The notes below the pieces were generated by a model. It searched no databases, had not been told where the DNA came from, and saw nothing but the letters and a program-made list of their open reading frames with translations. A DNA stretch of 64,000 nucleotides from Siderastrea siderea (lineage: Eukaryota; Cnidaria; Anthozoa; Scleractinia; Rhizangiidae), in the NCBI GenBank assembly GCA_964030785.1, contig OZ034979.1, positions 42,043,484-42,107,483 of the forward strand, given 5' to 3'. Both the position numbers and the translations under genes were made by a program. Below, piece by piece: positions 1 through 10,522 of this stretch (within the stretch, counting starts at the first letter, position 1; every line of letters starts with the position of its first letter).

Positions 1-480
1 CAAAGGCGTAAACGAAGAACGTCGAGGAGAAGACAATGCTAAGAGGACCTTACGAACAAACCAGCGTACGGATATAGACGTCATGAAGATAACACTAATA
101 TCTTACGACAATGCTAATGTATGGAGAAATGTTAAGGAGATAGAACTAACAACATTTTAATTACGAATACACTAGCACATGGACAAACGTCGAGAAGATT
201 ACAATAATATTTCTTGAATATTCTAAAGTACAGAGAATTGTCGACAGTCGAGAAGATAAGACCTTACAACACTGATGTACATACTATCGAACGGAAAATC
301 ATGTCGAGAAGACTTATACCCTAGGAATGTACTAGCGTACGGAGAAAAGATATGACTAACATCATACTAAGGTAGAAACGTGTGGAGAAACATAGAGAAG
401 ATGAGACCATTATCTAACGAACTTAGAAATATCGAGATGATAAGGCTTCGTCTAATATTGTACAAACGCATGGGCAATTA
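1..480. repeat. Degenerate satellite, about 58-bp period
   Basis: A core resembling GTCGAGAAGATAAGACC recurs near positions 22, 84, 143, 190, 248, 304, 380 and 429. It is often preceded by a form of CTAGCGTACGGAGAAA. Spacing is about 50-65 bases, so this reads as an old, heavily mutated tandem array that runs off the window start. A related stretch, GAGAATGAGACCATTACAG, recurs near 1140. No coding potential is seen. Confidence 0.5.
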
Positions 481-881
481 GAAAAGTGACGTAGTACGTA
501 GTACGACTGACATAAATCTGTTCATAATTCAATCCGACAATAAATCTTTCACGATCCCAAACTGTTGGATGTTTCTAATTGTTGTTCCGGCTAACCGGTA
601 ACAGGCGGTGCTACAAGTGGTAAATTTTACCCGTTACTGCCTGATAAGGAGAACACTGAAAACATCCCTCAAACTGATGGCTTGATATTAATTAAACTGT
701 ATCCTTGAACTTGTGCAAACTAAAGGACAGATTAGACCCTCAAACTAACACACAGCTTGTCTTCTCAAAGACTTTTGTATGAATAACTACAATACACGAC
801 TTTCAAGGTGGAAGCTGATAAGGCGACAACTGTTATAAGGATGTTTTTATTTTGATTTTTATTACTAGAAAGGATGGTTAC

Positions 882-3800
882 CCTGTGGTCTTCCCAGTCG
901 CACTAGTGATGCACAGAGTTGGTACCCAGTCTCCCTGACGAATCTGTTAGTGTGGTTCAGAGCCTGGAATATCAAGTCAAGAAGATTCTGTGTAATGTGC
1001 TCATTGAAAGCCTTGCCACATCCCTCTATCACAGACTGAAGACACCTACAACAGAAAGAAACAAGTGGAACATTTTCTCTTTTCATATAACTAAACTTTA
1101 ACATTGCACAAACTCTAAGAAGAAGAATAAGATAGCAAGGAGAATGAGACCATTACAGTTAAGTGTCTAACAAAAAAGTAATAACTTTTAAAGATTTTGA
1201 TTCATGATTGACCCCCAATTCAGTTGGAAGAAAATCATGGTATGGATGGCACTGGTGATAATTATGACCTAGAGCAGGTGGTGCTGGGGAGGGGAGGGGG
1301 GGGGGGCACAGAAATAGCTAAGGACAATGGCAGAATATCCCAAAACTACAGCAAAGCATCCATCCTCAAGTCAGACACAACACTTAGGTCACACTGGGTG
1401 TGACTCAAGGACTAGATCTGGCAAAACAAGATGGCATGGTTTTCAAAATTTTTTGTGAGTGTGGTAAAGTCTACACAGGGAGATTGACACAGAAGAGTAT
1501 CAAAGAACATGGCAGGGATATATGACTTGCCCATATGCAAAGCTCTCCTGTCCTCCTTGCCACAAGGTAAATTGTATTGATCATGGCTCTTACCAGTACA
1601 TGTACTCCCAAGGGTCAAGGAAGCCACCCAGAAAAAACTTCAACTTAACAACATCAGCAGATCAAAATTCCTTATGTGTAATCAAGAAACACGGCAGGCA
1701 ACCAACACCGTAGCAGACCACCAATGGAACAGCCTTTTACCTTATTGCCAAAGGAACAGCTCCCGTGTAGCCCTACATTAATTTTGCAGGGGTTAAATTT
1801 TGTGAATGGGTGATTTTTTGTGTTTTACAGAAACTAATTTTTGTGATTGGGAAAAACTGGTTTTTCTTACTGGGAATTAATTTTTGTAATTTTCAGGAAG
1901 TCCTTCTATTTGGAATAATATTATAACACTCTCTTTTTTTTTTGAGTACAAACAATTGAACACAGATGAACAACAAGCAGATATATAACATGTTAATCAG
2001 TTAATCAATGGAGTACCTTGAGACGATCTTTTTCTTTAAAGCTTTGTAACAGTTAAATACTTGTAGTGTACCAAATGCAATTTCATTGTTTTATTTCTGA
2101 AAATTTTGTTTCTAATTTCCTTTCATTTCTGAACAAAAGAGATGGTTTGAGTAACTGGGCACCAACACCAACATGATTTTAACATTGCCTGTAAAAGGCG
2201 ATGTTTGTAGGGGTGCATATATAATTTCGTCATGGGAGTAAATTTTCACATAGAAAATTTTTGTGCCAATTGCTTTTCCCAGGAATTTTTTTTGTGGATC
2301 GTGAAATAAACTGCAAAAATTGCAAATATTAGGACCAGCAGAAATTTAGTGACACACGGTATTCACCAGAACAATTGCACTCAAAATGCACAAATCCCAG
2401 GAACCTTTATGATATAAATATTGCAACATAACAATTCAAACTCTTTGCCTCATTGCACCTACCATGGTTGGATCATGATGGGCAAATGTTTGAAAAGCCC
2501 CAGTCTGCACCAAGCAGAGAAGTTGGCTGTTATTTCAAACAGTAGTAAGTGAGTATACTGGCATTATTAATAGCAATTTTTCTGTTAATATTAGGAAAAT
2601 CTCACAAACCTCATACTTGTTTCCAGGTGCTTCCAGCCCGCTGTGTCATGAAATATCTGAGCTGCATCAGCTTTTTTGTGCTAAGAATGGAAAATGATTC
2701 ACATTTATTGCTCACAATGTAGATGAAAATGAAGAGGCAAGCTTTAGGTCTTGTACATGTGAACTTTTTCTGAGTTTTTGAAGTCTATGCATGAAAAACG
2801 AAAAGCTAGTTGTGAAAAGCGTGGTACATGTAATTAGACATGTATATCTTGATGCTTATAAAATAATTAATATGGTACTTTGTTATACACTAAGAGCTGT
2901 ACAATAATTTTGGTTTAATAGTCTTTTATACTTTTTTCCAAGGCACCCATTCCATATTGTACAGTATAACTCAAAACGAGTTAGGTACATTATGAAGCCC
3001 AGAACTGCCACGGTTTAACCTGGTTTCTGTAGGAAAACATGACCAGGAGAATTACAGCAATAGCCAGTACTGTATGTGGGGACCTATGAAACATAATCTG
3101 CAGGCATAAAAAAGATATTGATTTGTACTATTATAATTAAGTTCTGCTATCACAAACAATTTTCTGTTTCCCTTGAGAATTTGAGAAAGTGGGCTTCTGT
3201 ACTTACAGTATCGTGTGCAATCTCTTTTTCACCAGTCAACTTATGAACAAGTCCCTCAGCCACCTCCTCTGGATCAAGTAACTTTCTCTCCAAATTATCA
3301 CTAACACTTTTTACTATTTCGTCTTGACATGCCACAAAAACAGCTGGTCCTTTTCTTGTGCAGAGAGCACCAAGCAACTCTCCTGTGAAATGATCAAAAA
3401 TAATCAACATTGTGTATGTGTACAAAATGAATCTTGTACTTTGACATGTTACTGATATGTTTACCTGTGGACCATAATGGTCAGTAACCCCCTAAACTGG
3501 TAATTCAGATGTTCCACAATGATGACAGAAACACGACTCTAGTTCAGGGCTGGGTCGTTCAAAAGACAAACTAACGCTACAATGGAAGGCTTTACAGTGT
3601 TGATAAAAAGCGTAGCTAAGCCTTCTTGATTTTATGTCAAACAATAACACTGTAAAGTGGAAGAACCTCAATGAACCTCTACATAACAAAGTCCTAAGTA
3701 TAACGAACGATATTTTTCAGCCCAGTAATAGTGTAATGCATAGAAATGAACCTTGATATAATGAACCCTCAATATAATGAACCAATTTCTCAGTCCCTTG

Positions 3801-5805
3801 GCACATTGTTAAATGAAGGTTCCACTGTATCAATAAACTATTTCATTTTAAAGCTAAATTAAAATACAAATAACAAGGTTACTTGTTATTTGCTTATCAT
3901 AGTGGATCAGCCTTAGGGGATTTGTTTTAGGTTTTGAAACTTTGACCTCCTTTGTACCTCCCCAACACTAGTATACACCCTGATACCTGGGTACCCAACC
4001 CCCCCCCCCCTCTTTTGGATCTTTCCGCAGTAGAGGGATGTCCATGAGAAGAGTTCTGACAATCTTGAGACCTTTTCTGTCAGCAAGGTTTGATAACATT
4101 CATTTAAGCTTAAAAAGGAAGGTGCCTCCTAATACAAACATGTTTTTGCAAAGGTTATGAAAAAGTAGATCTTAGCAAGGGTCATTGGAATCCAAAAAGA
4201 AAAATGTGGGTAAAAAGGCATTTTTCAGAGATAATGAAGCAACCATAATTCCAAAAAAAGCACTGAAATACAAAGAATGTGTGGCAATTTCTTTCCAAAT
4301 TTAAGCTCAATTTTAATCTCTGAAAAATGAGTGGTTAACCCCAATATTTTTCTTTTCGGATTCTAATAGCCTTTGCTAAGACCTACTTTTACCACATAGT
4401 CATAAACTGTGCAAAAATATTCTTGTGTCATGAGCAAATTCCTTAAGATACTTGAATATCCCGAGATGCGCAAAATGTATGCGCAGTAACAAAAGGAGGC
4501 ACCGCCCTTACCTGAAGCCGAGTGACAGAGTTATTAAATCACATGGCTAGATCAGGGATCCATATTACCTTTTTTTTAAACTCGTCAGCCGGGCAAGGAT
4601 GTCAGAAAAGGCACTTGCCCTGACACAATTTCACTTGCCCGTTCAAAATTCTGTAATAATTAAAATAGAGTCAAAAACTGAAAGTTAACAACAAGTATTA
4701 AAGTGGAAAGGTTGCAGTTTATTTTCAGTATGTTGCTGCAGTAGCACCGCAGTAAGGCTCCTGTCACTTTCATTTTACAAATTCAACCATACAGACTGAA
4801 AAGATAGACCTATTTCTCATTGATTTGCTGTGTTTACTTAAATTACGAGTACTTCTTGATCAAACTTTCAATTTGGCATTCTTCAACATCGCTGTCCAGG
4901 TCACTTGTATCCTCAACACCACTGTCATTCTTATCTAAATCCTCTCTGTTGTCAACGACATCCCAGTCTCCAGCTGCCTGTTTTGTTGCCACATTGGTAA
5001 AAATGCGCACTTTCATTTTTCTTGTTCGTATTTAGAACTTTGCTTGGAAGACTCACCCCACTTTTTTTTTCTGCGGTGGTGACGACACTTTGTCAAAGTA
5101 GCGCCACATTTTGCGAAACTCATGTGCGGCCAAAGAGCAAGAGTCTTTGTGTTTGCATATTGCTGCAGGATGTCAGTGGTCAAGAACAAGCCTGCAAACA
5201 TTTCACTTCTGAGAGTAAGATGTCGTATGTTTACAGACTATTAATCTTCTGTTTACTACAGTACAGAATCACTTAATGGCTGGTGGTCATTCAAATCTCA
5301 GGTACATTGACTGGTGAGAAATAAAGAAAAAATTCTGCTCCTTAAAACTTACTCGTCCACCGGACCAGTAAGTGATTTTTGATACTCGTCCGTAGCACTT
5401 TATAGTCGTCTCGGACGACCTGACGACTGCTAATGCGGATCCCTGTAGTTATATTACTAGCTAGAAATCACTGTTACCTGACGCAATCCTCACTCGAGCT
5501 TCGTCATCGTGCATTAAGCGTAGCGCCTGCTGTCTAAGAGCTTCGCAAAAGCCCTCAGAACCAAGATTGTTTAATATCACAGCCTTGGATCCTAGCAGAC
5601 CGCCATGTTTTGCCTCCCATCCTCGATCGGTGGACTCAACAAGCTCAGTTAATGACTTTAGCAATTCTTCTACCTTTTTATCATCAGCAGTGAAATTTGA
5701 TGAATCTTTCAATTTCTCCTCCAAACCTTGCAGTCCCTTGTCTCTTTCTAACTTGACGTGACTACAAAGAAGGGACAGAATGTCATCCATGGTTTTGTCC
5801 GCCAT
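882..5805 (-). CDS. HEAT/ARM-like repeat protein, N-terminal exons (partial)
   Basis: Four exons join in phase on the minus strand: 5805-5478, 3382-3207, 2680-2610 and 1045-882. The gene continues past the window start. The start is the ATG at 5805 (MADKTMDDILSLL). All introns have GT-AG ends, including the less usual donor GTTTGT at 2609. The roughly 246 residues are helical and leucine-rich. Landmarks are GWEAKHGGLLGSKAVI near residue 63, FHDTAGWKHLETSM near 178 and FVRETGYQLCASLV near 228. The WEAKHG and FVRETG patterns are typical of HEAT or TOG-like solenoids, which act as protein-binding scaffolds. I do not recognise the exact family and assign no function. Introns hold MITEs, a hAT-like element and a decayed Penelope-like fragment. 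Upstream of the ATG (5806-6120) I see no clear promoter element. Confidence 0.75.
1428..1713 (+). pseudogene. Decayed Penelope-like GIY-YIG fragment
   Basis: Frame +1428 reads QDGMVFKIFCECGKVYTG and then KEHGRDI before a stop. This matches the start of a Penelope-type GIY-YIG endonuclease: KI.CECG, then a damaged YIG block, then KEH.RDI. Downstream frames to about 1713 keep weak similarity. There are stops and a small deletion after the YVG position. It lies on the strand opposite to the host gene, in its third intron. It differs in sequence from the two other GIY-YIG fragments in this window, so at least three Penelope-like lineages are present. Confidence 0.6.
1763..2361. mobile_element. 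MITE, copy A of the TTTTTGTG family
   Basis: The interior matches 42405-42873: GATTTTTTGTGTTTT, then ACTAATTTTTGTGATTGG, then CTGGGAATTAATTTTTG, then GAAGTCCT. The 3' end, CAGCAGAAATTTAGTGACAC ACGGTA, is roughly the inverted complement of the 5' end. The left end is degraded, so its boundary is approximate. Confidence 0.55.
3690..3836. repeat. Decayed inverted-repeat element end
   Basis: TATAATGAACC occurs twice (about 3760 and 3775), and the segment ends with GAAGGTTCCACTGTA. This resembles the CAGTGGAACCTT termini of pogo/mariner-like MITEs. No clean partner end or target duplication is visible. Confidence 0.3.
4110..4510. mobile_element. TTAA-flanked MITE, copy 1
   Basis: A 0.4-kb element with inverted ends: GGTGCCTCCTAATAC on the left and AAAAGGAGGCACCG on the right. 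TTAA lies at the left edge (4110-4113) and a degraded CTTA at the right. It matches 24758-25160 along its whole length, so the two are members of one family. TTAA targets suggest a piggyBac- or Kolobok-type transposase, but no coding sequence is present. Confidence 0.7.
4553..5445. mobile_element. hAT-like element in intron 1 of the HEAT gene
   Basis: The ends are inverted: CAGGGATCCATATTA at 4553 and TAATGCGGATCCCTG ending at 5445. The CAGGG start resembles hAT termini. A clean 8-bp target duplication is not visible, so the superfamily is tentative. It begins about 40 bases after the TTAA MITE ends. It contains an acidic ORF on the minus strand. Confidence 0.5.
4843..5016 (-). CDS. Acidic 57-residue ORF inside the hAT-like element
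   Basis: A continuous ORF runs from ATG (5016) to TAA (4843). It starts MKVRIFTNVATKQ and has an acidic middle (DNREDLDKNDSGVEDTSDLD), ending IESLIKKYS. The composition looks like real protein, not random translation. It could be the C-terminal remnant of the element's transposase or of a captured gene. I see no zinc-finger or catalytic residues in it. No function is assigned. Confidence 0.35.
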   Translation of the reverse strand: MKVRIFTNVATKQAAGDWDVVDNREDLDKNDSGVEDTSDLDSDVEECQIESLIKKYS

Positions 5806-6124
5806 CTTTGATGTATAAAGCGCATTATGGGTAGCATTTTGGGACGACTGTGGATGAGGCGAGGGGGGGACTGGGGAGGATGGGGAGGTAGCCCCACAAA
5901 ACAAAACATAATCCCACATACAGTTCAATCCCACATACAGTTCAATGTAATGGTCTCTAATCACACAAGGGATTACTACACAGTCGATGTTTTTTAGGAA
6001 AAAGTTGCATGTTAATTAAAGAGGTTTGAGCTCTTCCAACTCTACCCTAGAGGAGTTTAAAATGTTGTGGTGCACCTAGCTTTTTTTCCATCTCAAGATT
6101 CACGTTTGTACTCTTGCGAGTGAA

Positions 6125-6350
6125 AAGTTATATATCAAAGCAAAAGGGCGTTGAACCAGTCTTGCAACGCTGCCAAGTACATGCGAACTTAAACCGGTGA
6201 AAAGCCCTATCAGTGTGCATCTGACTATGCACCTCCGTACTCACACAGGTAAAAAACCATATCAGTGTACACAATGTAACCGAGGCGTTTAACCACTCTC
6301 ATCATCTGACATCGCACCCCCGTACTCACACAGGCGAAAAGCCATAATGA
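6125..6350 (+). pseudogene. C2H2 zinc-finger gene fragment
   Basis: Three linker-type signatures are visible in different frames: TGEKPYQC near 6190, [14 protein letters not shown] near 6225 and HHLTSHPRTHTGEKP near 6300. Frameshifts and stops separate them, so no functional finger array remains. It lies about 300 bases upstream of the HEAT gene start, on the opposite strand. It is probably a decayed retrocopy or duplication of a C2H2 gene. Confidence 0.65.
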
Positions 6351-6360
6351 TATATACTAA

Positions 6361-6469
6361 AACAGTTATTCACCTCAGTGATGGTGAACAGTGGCAGATA
6401 TTAACATCGCTGCTTCGCGGCTCTGTAAATATCCACCTCCATTCACCTACACTTTGGTGAATAATTGTT
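6361..6469. mobile_element. Small palindromic MITE
   Basis: AACAGTTATTCACCTCAGTG at the left is inverted as CACTTTGGTGAATAATTGTT at the right. The element is about 110 bp. No TSD could be fixed. Confidence 0.5.
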
Positions 6470-6933
6470 AGATTATGTAATCCTTTTTTGCCCAAACAAT
6501 ATCCGACATCATCAGTTTAAAAATAAGCGCAAACTACTTCCGACAGTTTAATGCAACCTTTGCATCTCATGAACATACCTATCCAAACTTTAACATCAAG
6601 AAACCCCCACGCGCGTTTCCGATATTTGGAAACTTTTCCTTAGGTTTCGTCACAGGCTTACCATCCTCTGTTTGTGTTGCAGACCTGTGCTAGCTGTATA
6701 TTATAATGGCCGCTCCGGTTGTGTACATAGGAGTTTGTGAATACGATAATTACGGCTTTTTGAACGGATGAAAGTCAAACAAAAACGATTCGAAACATAA
6801 ACACTGTGTTCATATGCGTTATTAGGACTTGGTTTGTTGATTTAAAGCTCCGGGAAGCAGTTTTAGAAACTTGAAGTTTGACCTATTCTGTAAATGTATA
6901 TATATACTCACAAGGCCGAACGGTATAATCTGC

Positions 6934-7005
6934 AGGTGTGCAGGTGCAGGTGCAGGTGTGAATGCAGGTGTGCAGGTGTGCAGGTGCAGGTGTGAACGCA
7001 GGTTC
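6934..7005. repeat. CAGGTG minisatellite, left arm
   Basis: Variants of CAGGTGTG and CAGGTG are repeated about ten times. The inverted counterpart is at 8284-8345 in the other arm of the same foldback. Confidence 0.85.
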
Positions 7006-8283
7006 GGATGCAACGTCTATGTCTAACAACATGACGTCATTATTACGTAACAGTTTGATATGGCCTAGACATCCATGTGTCATACGTGATAAAACATGGC
7101 CCATGTCACTTTACTTTAACGTTTTTGTCATTTTTAGCAATCATGGAAAACCTTGAAGTATTCCCGATTGCTTCCAATGACTTTGAAGAACAGCGGATCA
7201 TTTACCACACCCGACCCTGATAAAGATTTGACAGGGTGATTCCACGCACCTGCGCCCTGCCATGTTTCTAAATTTTAATTCATCAATAACGCCTTCCCTC
7301 TATGATTTTGCTAGAAACATTTCAAAGTCAGAGGCAAAGCGTGCGAAGTTTATGTTTCCAGCCCAAAAGCTCAGAAGGCAAAAAATGTCAAGTAGATTTT
7401 TACGGCGATGTTTCTTCATTTGTTCTGGCTATAATGTTTCACCTTAAGAATAAAGTCAAATCTTTGTTCAAATCCGTTTGGTGTTAATTTTTTCTTTTGC
7501 CATTACAAAGACTGCAGGTAGCACAGGCTCTGATTCCTGCTTCAATTTTAAAATGAGAACAAATAAACGGTTTTTCGGTTCGTCTCCTTTGCTTATCTAT
7601 TTGTGTCCTATATATGGTTTTCTCTTATTTCGCCTCGAATTGGTCCAAAAACCATACAGGACTCAAAAGGACGAGCAGAGGAGACCGGATGAGAAATTTT
7701 TTATTCAAGAGTCGTTAGCTCTTTAAATTTCAAGTAGGAAACGTTTTCCCCATACAAATCCTCATAATTTCGTCGTTTAACGCAACGGTTGCAGTAACGC
7801 TCAAATTAAAACAATCTGACAATTAATGCTGTAATAAAGGTTTTTACAGCCGGTTGAATAACTATGAGATCCTGGAATACCTGCCCAAACTCTTCGTTGA
7901 TACGCTAGTAGAATACACCACCAGCAGAGACTCGTATTTGTAGCCGAAATAAATTAAGAGATGAGTTTATAAAGAAACCGAGTTGCTGCGTTGTTGAGCG
8001 AAAACACCAACATTTGGTTTTATCAGCTGAGTAGATGAGGTGATTTGGACGCGTAAAGAGTTAATTCATTATCTGACAGTCTTGGTTATGGATTGCCGAG
8101 TACAACGAAAGTCATCGGAAGCAGTCGAAAATACTTGAAGATTTTCCATGATTGCTAAAAATAACGAAAACGTTAAAGAAAGGTGACGTGAGCCGTGTTT
8201 TATCACGTGTGACACAGGGATGTCTAGGCCATATCAAACTATGACGTAGTAATGACGTCATGTTGTTATACATAGACCGGTTG

Positions 8284-8345
8284 CATCCGACCCTGCATCA
8301 CACCTGCGCCTGCACACCTGCACTCACACCTGCACACATGCAGAT
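8284..8345. repeat. CAGGTG minisatellite, right arm (inverted)
   Basis: CACCTGC variants repeat here as the inverted complement of 6934-7005. The two arms differ in copy number and order. Confidence 0.8.
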
Positions 8346-8356
8346 TATACCGTCTG

Positions 8357-8847
8357 CTCACAAGGCTTGCAAGTTCAAGAACCTCGAATTACCGACCGGC
8401 TTGGGATTTCGCCAAAATTAATACACTTAACCTCGTGCCTTTGACAGAGAATTCTGGTTTCCGAAAGAACAGTCTTTGTAGTTTGATTTGGGCTGATTTT
8501 GACCCATTCGAGTCCGCGGGATGACCCTTAAAATCCAGCACAAACTTTCGAATCTAATGGAAAATCTGTTTCTGCTTATGATCTGCACAAGTTGCCTACT
8601 CAACGGCATCTCAAGAATGCAGTTTTCGATGCAAATTTGAACTCGCGAGTCCCAAGCATCTTGTTTGGCACACGAAGGAATCCAGTTGAAACACGTGTAA
8701 ACTGTAGGAAATAGTAAAATTCAATTTCTTTTTTATTACCATATTGTTGCGCTGCAATGCGTGGCGCAAGCCGCTTGGGACGATTCAAATTTGCAAGACC
8801 CAAGCCGGTCGGAAATTTGAGGTTCTTGAACTTGCAAACCTTGTGAG
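8357..8847. mobile_element. Nested MITE in the right foldback arm
   Basis: The ends are inverted over about 48 bp: CTCACAAGGCTTGCAAGTTC at 8357 and GAACTTGCAAACCTTGTGAG ending at 8847. The left foldback arm lacks this segment and passes directly from CTCACAAGG to the GGTATAATCTGC stretch. It is therefore an insertion younger than the foldback, or lost from the other arm. Confidence 0.65.
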
Positions 8848-9199
8848 TATATAAATATTCATAGCGTAGGTCAAACTTCAAGTTTCTAAAACCGCCTCTC
8901 CGAGCTTTAAATTGACAAACCAAGCCCATAATAACAAACATTAACACAGTGTTCATGTTTCTAAGCGTTTTTATTTGACTTTCATCCGTTCAAAAAGCCG
9001 TAATTATCCTATTCACAAAATCCTTTGTACACAACCGAAGCGGCCATTAATATGCAGCTAGCACAGGTCCGCAACACAGAGGATGGTTAGCCTGTGCTCA
9101 GACGCTAACCTCGAATTCTCAACGGATAGCGGATCTCACATATATTACATGTAAAGTAGGGGACAAATTAAAGCAGTAACACTTCAGAGCTGGATGTTA

Positions 9200-9255
9200 C
9201 TAAAACGGGGAATGGGGAATGGAAAATGGAGAATGGAGAATGGAGAATGGGGAAT
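9200..9255. repeat. GGAATGG minisatellite, left terminal arm
   Basis: Seven or more units of GGGGAATGG or GGAGAATGG. The inverted copy (CCCCATT units) is at about 13528-13575, at the other end of the same transposon. Confidence 0.85.
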
Positions 9256-9418
9256 GGGAAATGGTGGTCAGCGGTAATACCAGTACAGCAAAAAGACGCG
9301 GATTGCACGTGGTAAGTGAAAGATGAAAGGTAAGAATGTTTATCAGTCAGTTTTTCCCGAGTTTTTGGAAGTATCGAGTTTGTATTTATTAAAATTATCC
9401 AAAACTATTACTTTGCAG

Positions 9419-9605
9419 GTAATGAGAGTGATGATAATGCTAAGGATCACGAGGTTATCGTTATCGACAGGTTGGTATAAAAAGATTCGTATCACTTTGA
9501 GTAGAGTCGCTTCGAGTGTTTTTAAAATGTTGTCTGTATTTTGACGAAACAGTGACAGAGGATGATTCTACGTTTGTAACTGGCGAGAATGAATCTTTGT
9601 TTAAG
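9419..9605 (+). pseudogene. Captured exon pair, left palindrome arm
   Basis: Exon i (9419-9470) follows TTTGCAG and ends before GTTGGT. It reads GNESDDNAKDHEVIVID. Exon ii ends at 9605 before GTATGA and contains TEDDSTFVTGENESLFK. Compared with the other arm, about 12 bases around the acceptor of exon ii are missing, so this copy could not splice normally. The pattern of exons and introns shows capture of genomic, not processed, DNA. Confidence 0.6.
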
Positions 9606-9985
9606 GTATGAAAACGTAGAATACGGCTTCAAAGCTTAAACCGACCGCTGCTGAACTGTTAGAGCACTTGCCATCGAATTTTGAATTGATTTTAATGGTG
9701 TTCACATTTGAGTTACAATCTAGATTCACTTACGGTTTGCAGATAGAACTGAGTGAAGTGACTGCAATATTAAGCTATTCTCCACGCTTCTTCTGTGGGG
9801 TATTTTCTTTTTAATTGAAGAACATCTTAATATTGCAGTCACTTTACTCAGTTCTTTCTGCAAACCGTAAGTGAATCTAGATTGTAACTCAAATATGAAC
9901 AAAAAATCAAATTTGGATGGCAAGTGCTCTAATAGTTCAGCAGCAGTCGGTTTAAATTTTCAAGCCGTATTCTACGTTTTCATAC

Positions 9986-10199
9986 CTTAAACAAAGATTC
10001 ATTCTCGCCAGTTGCAAACGTAGAATCATCCTCTGTCCCTGGTTCGTCGCTAAAACGTCAAAATACAGACAACATTTACTCCTGGTTTTTATATTTTAAC
10101 ACTCGAAGCGACTCTACTCAAAGTGATACGAATCTTTTTATACCAACCTGTCGATAACGATAACCTCGTGACCCTTAACATTATCGTCACTCTCATTAC
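9986..10199 (-). pseudogene. Captured exon pair with SIM-like peptide, right palindrome arm
   Basis: Exon i (10199-10148) follows TTTGTAG and ends before GTTGGT. Exon ii (10049-9986) follows TTTTAG and ends before GTATGA. They join in phase (1, then 2, then 0) across Asp-Ser, giving HEVIVIDSDEPGTEDDSTF. The stretch VIVIDSDE followed by acidic residues matches the SUMO-interacting motif consensus: a hydrophobic core plus an acidic or Ser tail. A third segment may begin near 9847 after TTTGCAG (KELSKVTAILR). The parent gene is unknown to me. Confidence 0.6.
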
Positions 10200-10301
10200 C
10201 TACAAATTTGGTTAATTCCAATAAACAGAAACTCAATAATTCCAAAACCTCGGGAAAAACGGACTGATAAACATCCTTACCTTCCGTCGTTCACTTACCA
10301 C

Positions 10302-10522
10302 TACCTACCCTGCGAGCAGAGGCCCTTCGATCTTCCTAGATAAGTCGGGAAGAGGAAGGGACCTCTGCCAGCCGCCGCGACTTTCTTTGATTTGCCGCTC
10401 ATCCACCGAAACGGATGAGTCAGTCCGCTTTGAAACCTGTTTTTCCCGTTTTTGCTCAGTGCCCATGTGTCTTGTTAGAAATTGGTGACTAAATACGCGC
10501 CCATGGTACGTTCGGTGCGCTC
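10302..10522. other. Inner arm block and leader of the captured helicase exon
   Basis: 10302-10386 matches 13364-13447 inverted, including AAGTCGGGAAGAGGAAGGGA and CCAGCCGCCGCGACTTTC. From 10387 the sequence is unique. The region up to 10522 has an ATG at 10503 that runs only seven codons, out of frame with the helicase-like ORF. Confidence 0.6.

Larger units (their letters stand above)
6651..9096. mobile_element. Foldback element with CAGGTG minisatellite arms
   Basis: The left arm (about 6651-7200) and right arm (about 8080-9096) are inverted copies. The outermost pair is CACAGGCTTACCATCC against GGATGGTTAGCCTGTG. Further matches include TGGCCGCTCCGGTTGTGTAC, GGCTTTTTGAACGGATGAAA and AACTTGAAGTTTGACCTA. 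Both arms then carry a (CAGGTG)n minisatellite followed by TGATATGGCCTAGACATCC. The centre (about 7200-8080) is unique and has no recognisable gene. The right arm is interrupted by a smaller inverted-repeat insertion at 8357-8847. No target duplication could be identified at the ends. The size, long arms and minisatellite resemble the neighbouring foldbacks at 9192-13589. Confidence 0.75.
9309..10301. repeat. One-kilobase palindrome nested in the left arm
   Basis: GTGGTAAGTGA at 9309 pairs with TCACTTACCAC ending at 10301, and the arms stay complementary to a loop at about 9775-9825. Divergence is perhaps 10 percent, with small indels. The right end of the host transposon lacks this block: there GCACGTGG continues almost directly to CCCTGCGAGCAG. 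The palindrome is thus an insertion or inverted duplication specific to the left arm. Each arm carries exon-like segments (9419-9605 and 9986-10199). Confidence 0.85.
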
